NCBI RefSeq assembly: GCF_020532555.1
Contig: NZ_JAJBBR010000004.1
Location: 124,001-188,000, forward strand
Length of the DNA: 64,000 bases
Source of the DNA: Microvirga lenta
Lineage (GTDB): Bacteria; Pseudomonadota; Alphaproteobacteria; Rhizobiales; Beijerinckiaceae
Direction: 5' to 3'
Shown: positions 63,159-64,000 of the stretch, one piece after another
Position numbering within the stretch: the stretch's first letter is position 1
Layout of the letters: every line of letters starts with the position of its first letter
Made by a program: the position numbers and the translations under genes
The notes under the pieces: model-generated
What the model was told of the DNA's origin: nothing
Database searches by the model: none
Seen by the model: only the letters and a program-made list of their open reading frames with translations

Positions 63159-64000
63159 TCATGCGGACAAGGCCTCCGGTTCCCGCCTGCGCTGATCGAG
63201 CACGGGCTCGCCCCGTTCGAAACGGATAACCGCGTCGAAGGGCGGTTGATCCATGGCGGCGGTGATCTCGGGGGTGATGAGGACGAGCCCGCGCCCGATC
63301 ATCGCCCGGCGCAGGTTGGCCACGAGCCTGTCCGCGGCGGGGCCGGGCAGGCCCTCCAGGGCGCGCTGGACGATGAGGATGTTCGGCCGCCGGACGAGGC
63401 AGCGCACCACGTCGATGGCGGCGATCTCGCTCAAGGTCAGGTCGCTGCCCTGGATGTCCACCGGCGTGCCCAGGCCGATGCGCGACACCTCGGCGTCGAG
63501 CCCGCGTTCGGTCAGCACCCGGCGGATCGCCTTCTGGACCGCTTCGGCCGCCCCGGCCTGGTCCGACGCGATGCGCCCGAACAGCACGTTGTCCTGCACG
63601 CTGGCCGCGGCGCAGAAGAGGTTCTCGTCGTAGAACTCGATCGAGGGCTTGAGGCTCAGCGGCAGCATGCGGGTGAAGTCGGCCCGGGCCGCGAGGATGC
63701 GCGCCTCCATCGCCTCGTCGAGAAGCCCCAGGCGGTGCCGGCTCTCGTTGTAGCGCAGGGCGAGCCCGATCAGGCGCTCCTGGTCGCGGGCGGTCTGGGC
63801 GCCGCGCCGCTTCTCGTTGCGGCGCTCGACCAGATCCTCGAAATAGGCCCGGTCCGCGGCCGAGAAGAAGCCGAAGCGCTCGAAGAGCGGATGGCCGTCG
63901 GGGATCTCGGCGAAGATCTCGATCATGCTGGTGGCGATGGACAGGCCCATCCGGGCCAGGGGCTTGGTGAGGTCCCCGGCCTCCAGCACCGCGCGCACGA
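63159..64000 (-). CDS. C-terminal part of an ABC-type protein with degenerate ATPase (partial)
   Basis: The last 280 residues of a gene that continues beyond the right edge. A helical region rich in Arg and Glu precedes an ABC-ATPase-like domain with SVQDNVLFGRIASDQAGAAE (Q-loop follow-on) and a signature region LTLSEIAAIDVVRCLVRRP in place of LSGGQ. The Walker B position reads NILIVQRALEGLPG, lacking the catalytic Asp-Glu. LVLITPEITAAMD follows where the switch His would be. Hydrolysis by this domain is doubtful. The N-terminal membrane or ATPase parts are not visible. Confidence 0.75.
   Translation of the reverse strand, partial: VRAVLEAGDLTKPLARMGLSIATSMIEIFAEIPDGHPLFERFGFFSAADRAYFEDLVERRNEKRRGAQTARDQERLIGLALRYNESRHRLGLLDEAMEARILAARADFTRMLPLSLKPSIEFYDENLFCAAASVQDNVLFGRIASDQAGAAEAVQKAIRRVLTERGLDAEVSRIGLGTPVDIQGSDLTLSEIAAIDVVRCLVRRPNILIVQRALEGLPGPAADRLVANLRRAMIGRGLVLITPEITAAMDQPPFDAVIRFERGEPVLDQRRREPEALSA

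Overview
The window is high-GC (roughly two thirds G+C) chromosomal DNA from an alphaproteobacterium of the order Hyphomicrobiales (Rhizobiales), most likely the Methylobacteriaceae, with Microvirga or a relative as the best guess. Support for this comes from the cluster tsaB-rimI-fur-plsC-miaB-phoH, the divergent irr / fabA-fabB-fabI arrangement, the lptC-lptA-lptB and rpoN-hpf-ptsN blocks, and dispersed intergenic hairpin repeats of a kind common in these genomes. The species assignment is inference. Nearly all the DNA is genic. No CRISPR array, insertion sequence, integrase or phage gene was seen.

Layout. 1-10.4 kb: housekeeping on the minus strand (phoH, miaB, plsC, fur/mur, rimI, tsaB, nfuA, usp, trpS, murJ, a DsbA-like protein). 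A perfect Irr-type iron-control palindrome lies upstream of nfuA. 10.5-12.7 kb: a quorum-sensing locus with luxR, luxI, a 71-residue ORF behind luxI, and a convergent XRE regulator whose 3' end overlaps that ORF. 12.8-14.9 kb: a two-subunit FAD dehydrogenase. 15-18.7 kb: fabI, fabB, fabA and divergent irr. 18.7-29.2 kb: transporters, a 2-hydroxyacid dehydrogenase, an amine oxidase, tRNA-Leu(CAG), a ribbon-helix-helix regulator with a PHB-depolymerase-family esterase, and small secreted proteins. 29.3-41.7 kb: RNase D, then lptC-lptA-lptB, then an accessory block of about 6.7 kb (queD, folE, a periplasmic oxidoreductase-fold protein, a GGDEF-EAL enzyme, an XRE-cupin regulator, an acetyltransferase and a drug/metabolite transporter), then rpoN-hpf-ptsN with a good sigma-54 promoter before ptsN. 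41.7-50.5 kb: a Crp/Fnr-type regulator, an ECF sigma/anti-sigma pair, a SIMPL protein, a polyamine-binding protein, an aminotransferase, and a FecCD/FecE-type permease-ATPase pair. 50.6-55.5 kb: surface-polysaccharide genes that together could make UDP-N-acetylquinovosamine or fucosamine and load it on undecaprenyl phosphate. 55.7-61.9 kb: one gene for a 2069-residue RTX-type surface protein built of three tandem modules of about 480 residues. 62.1-64 kb: a metallo-beta-lactamase-fold hydrolase and the end of an ABC-type protein with a degenerate ATPase.

Recurring features are TTG starts backed by good Shine-Dalgarno sequences, three convergent gene pairs whose 3' ends overlap by 68-110 bases, and at least three families of intergenic hairpin repeats, one of them a two-part composite present twice in the same order.
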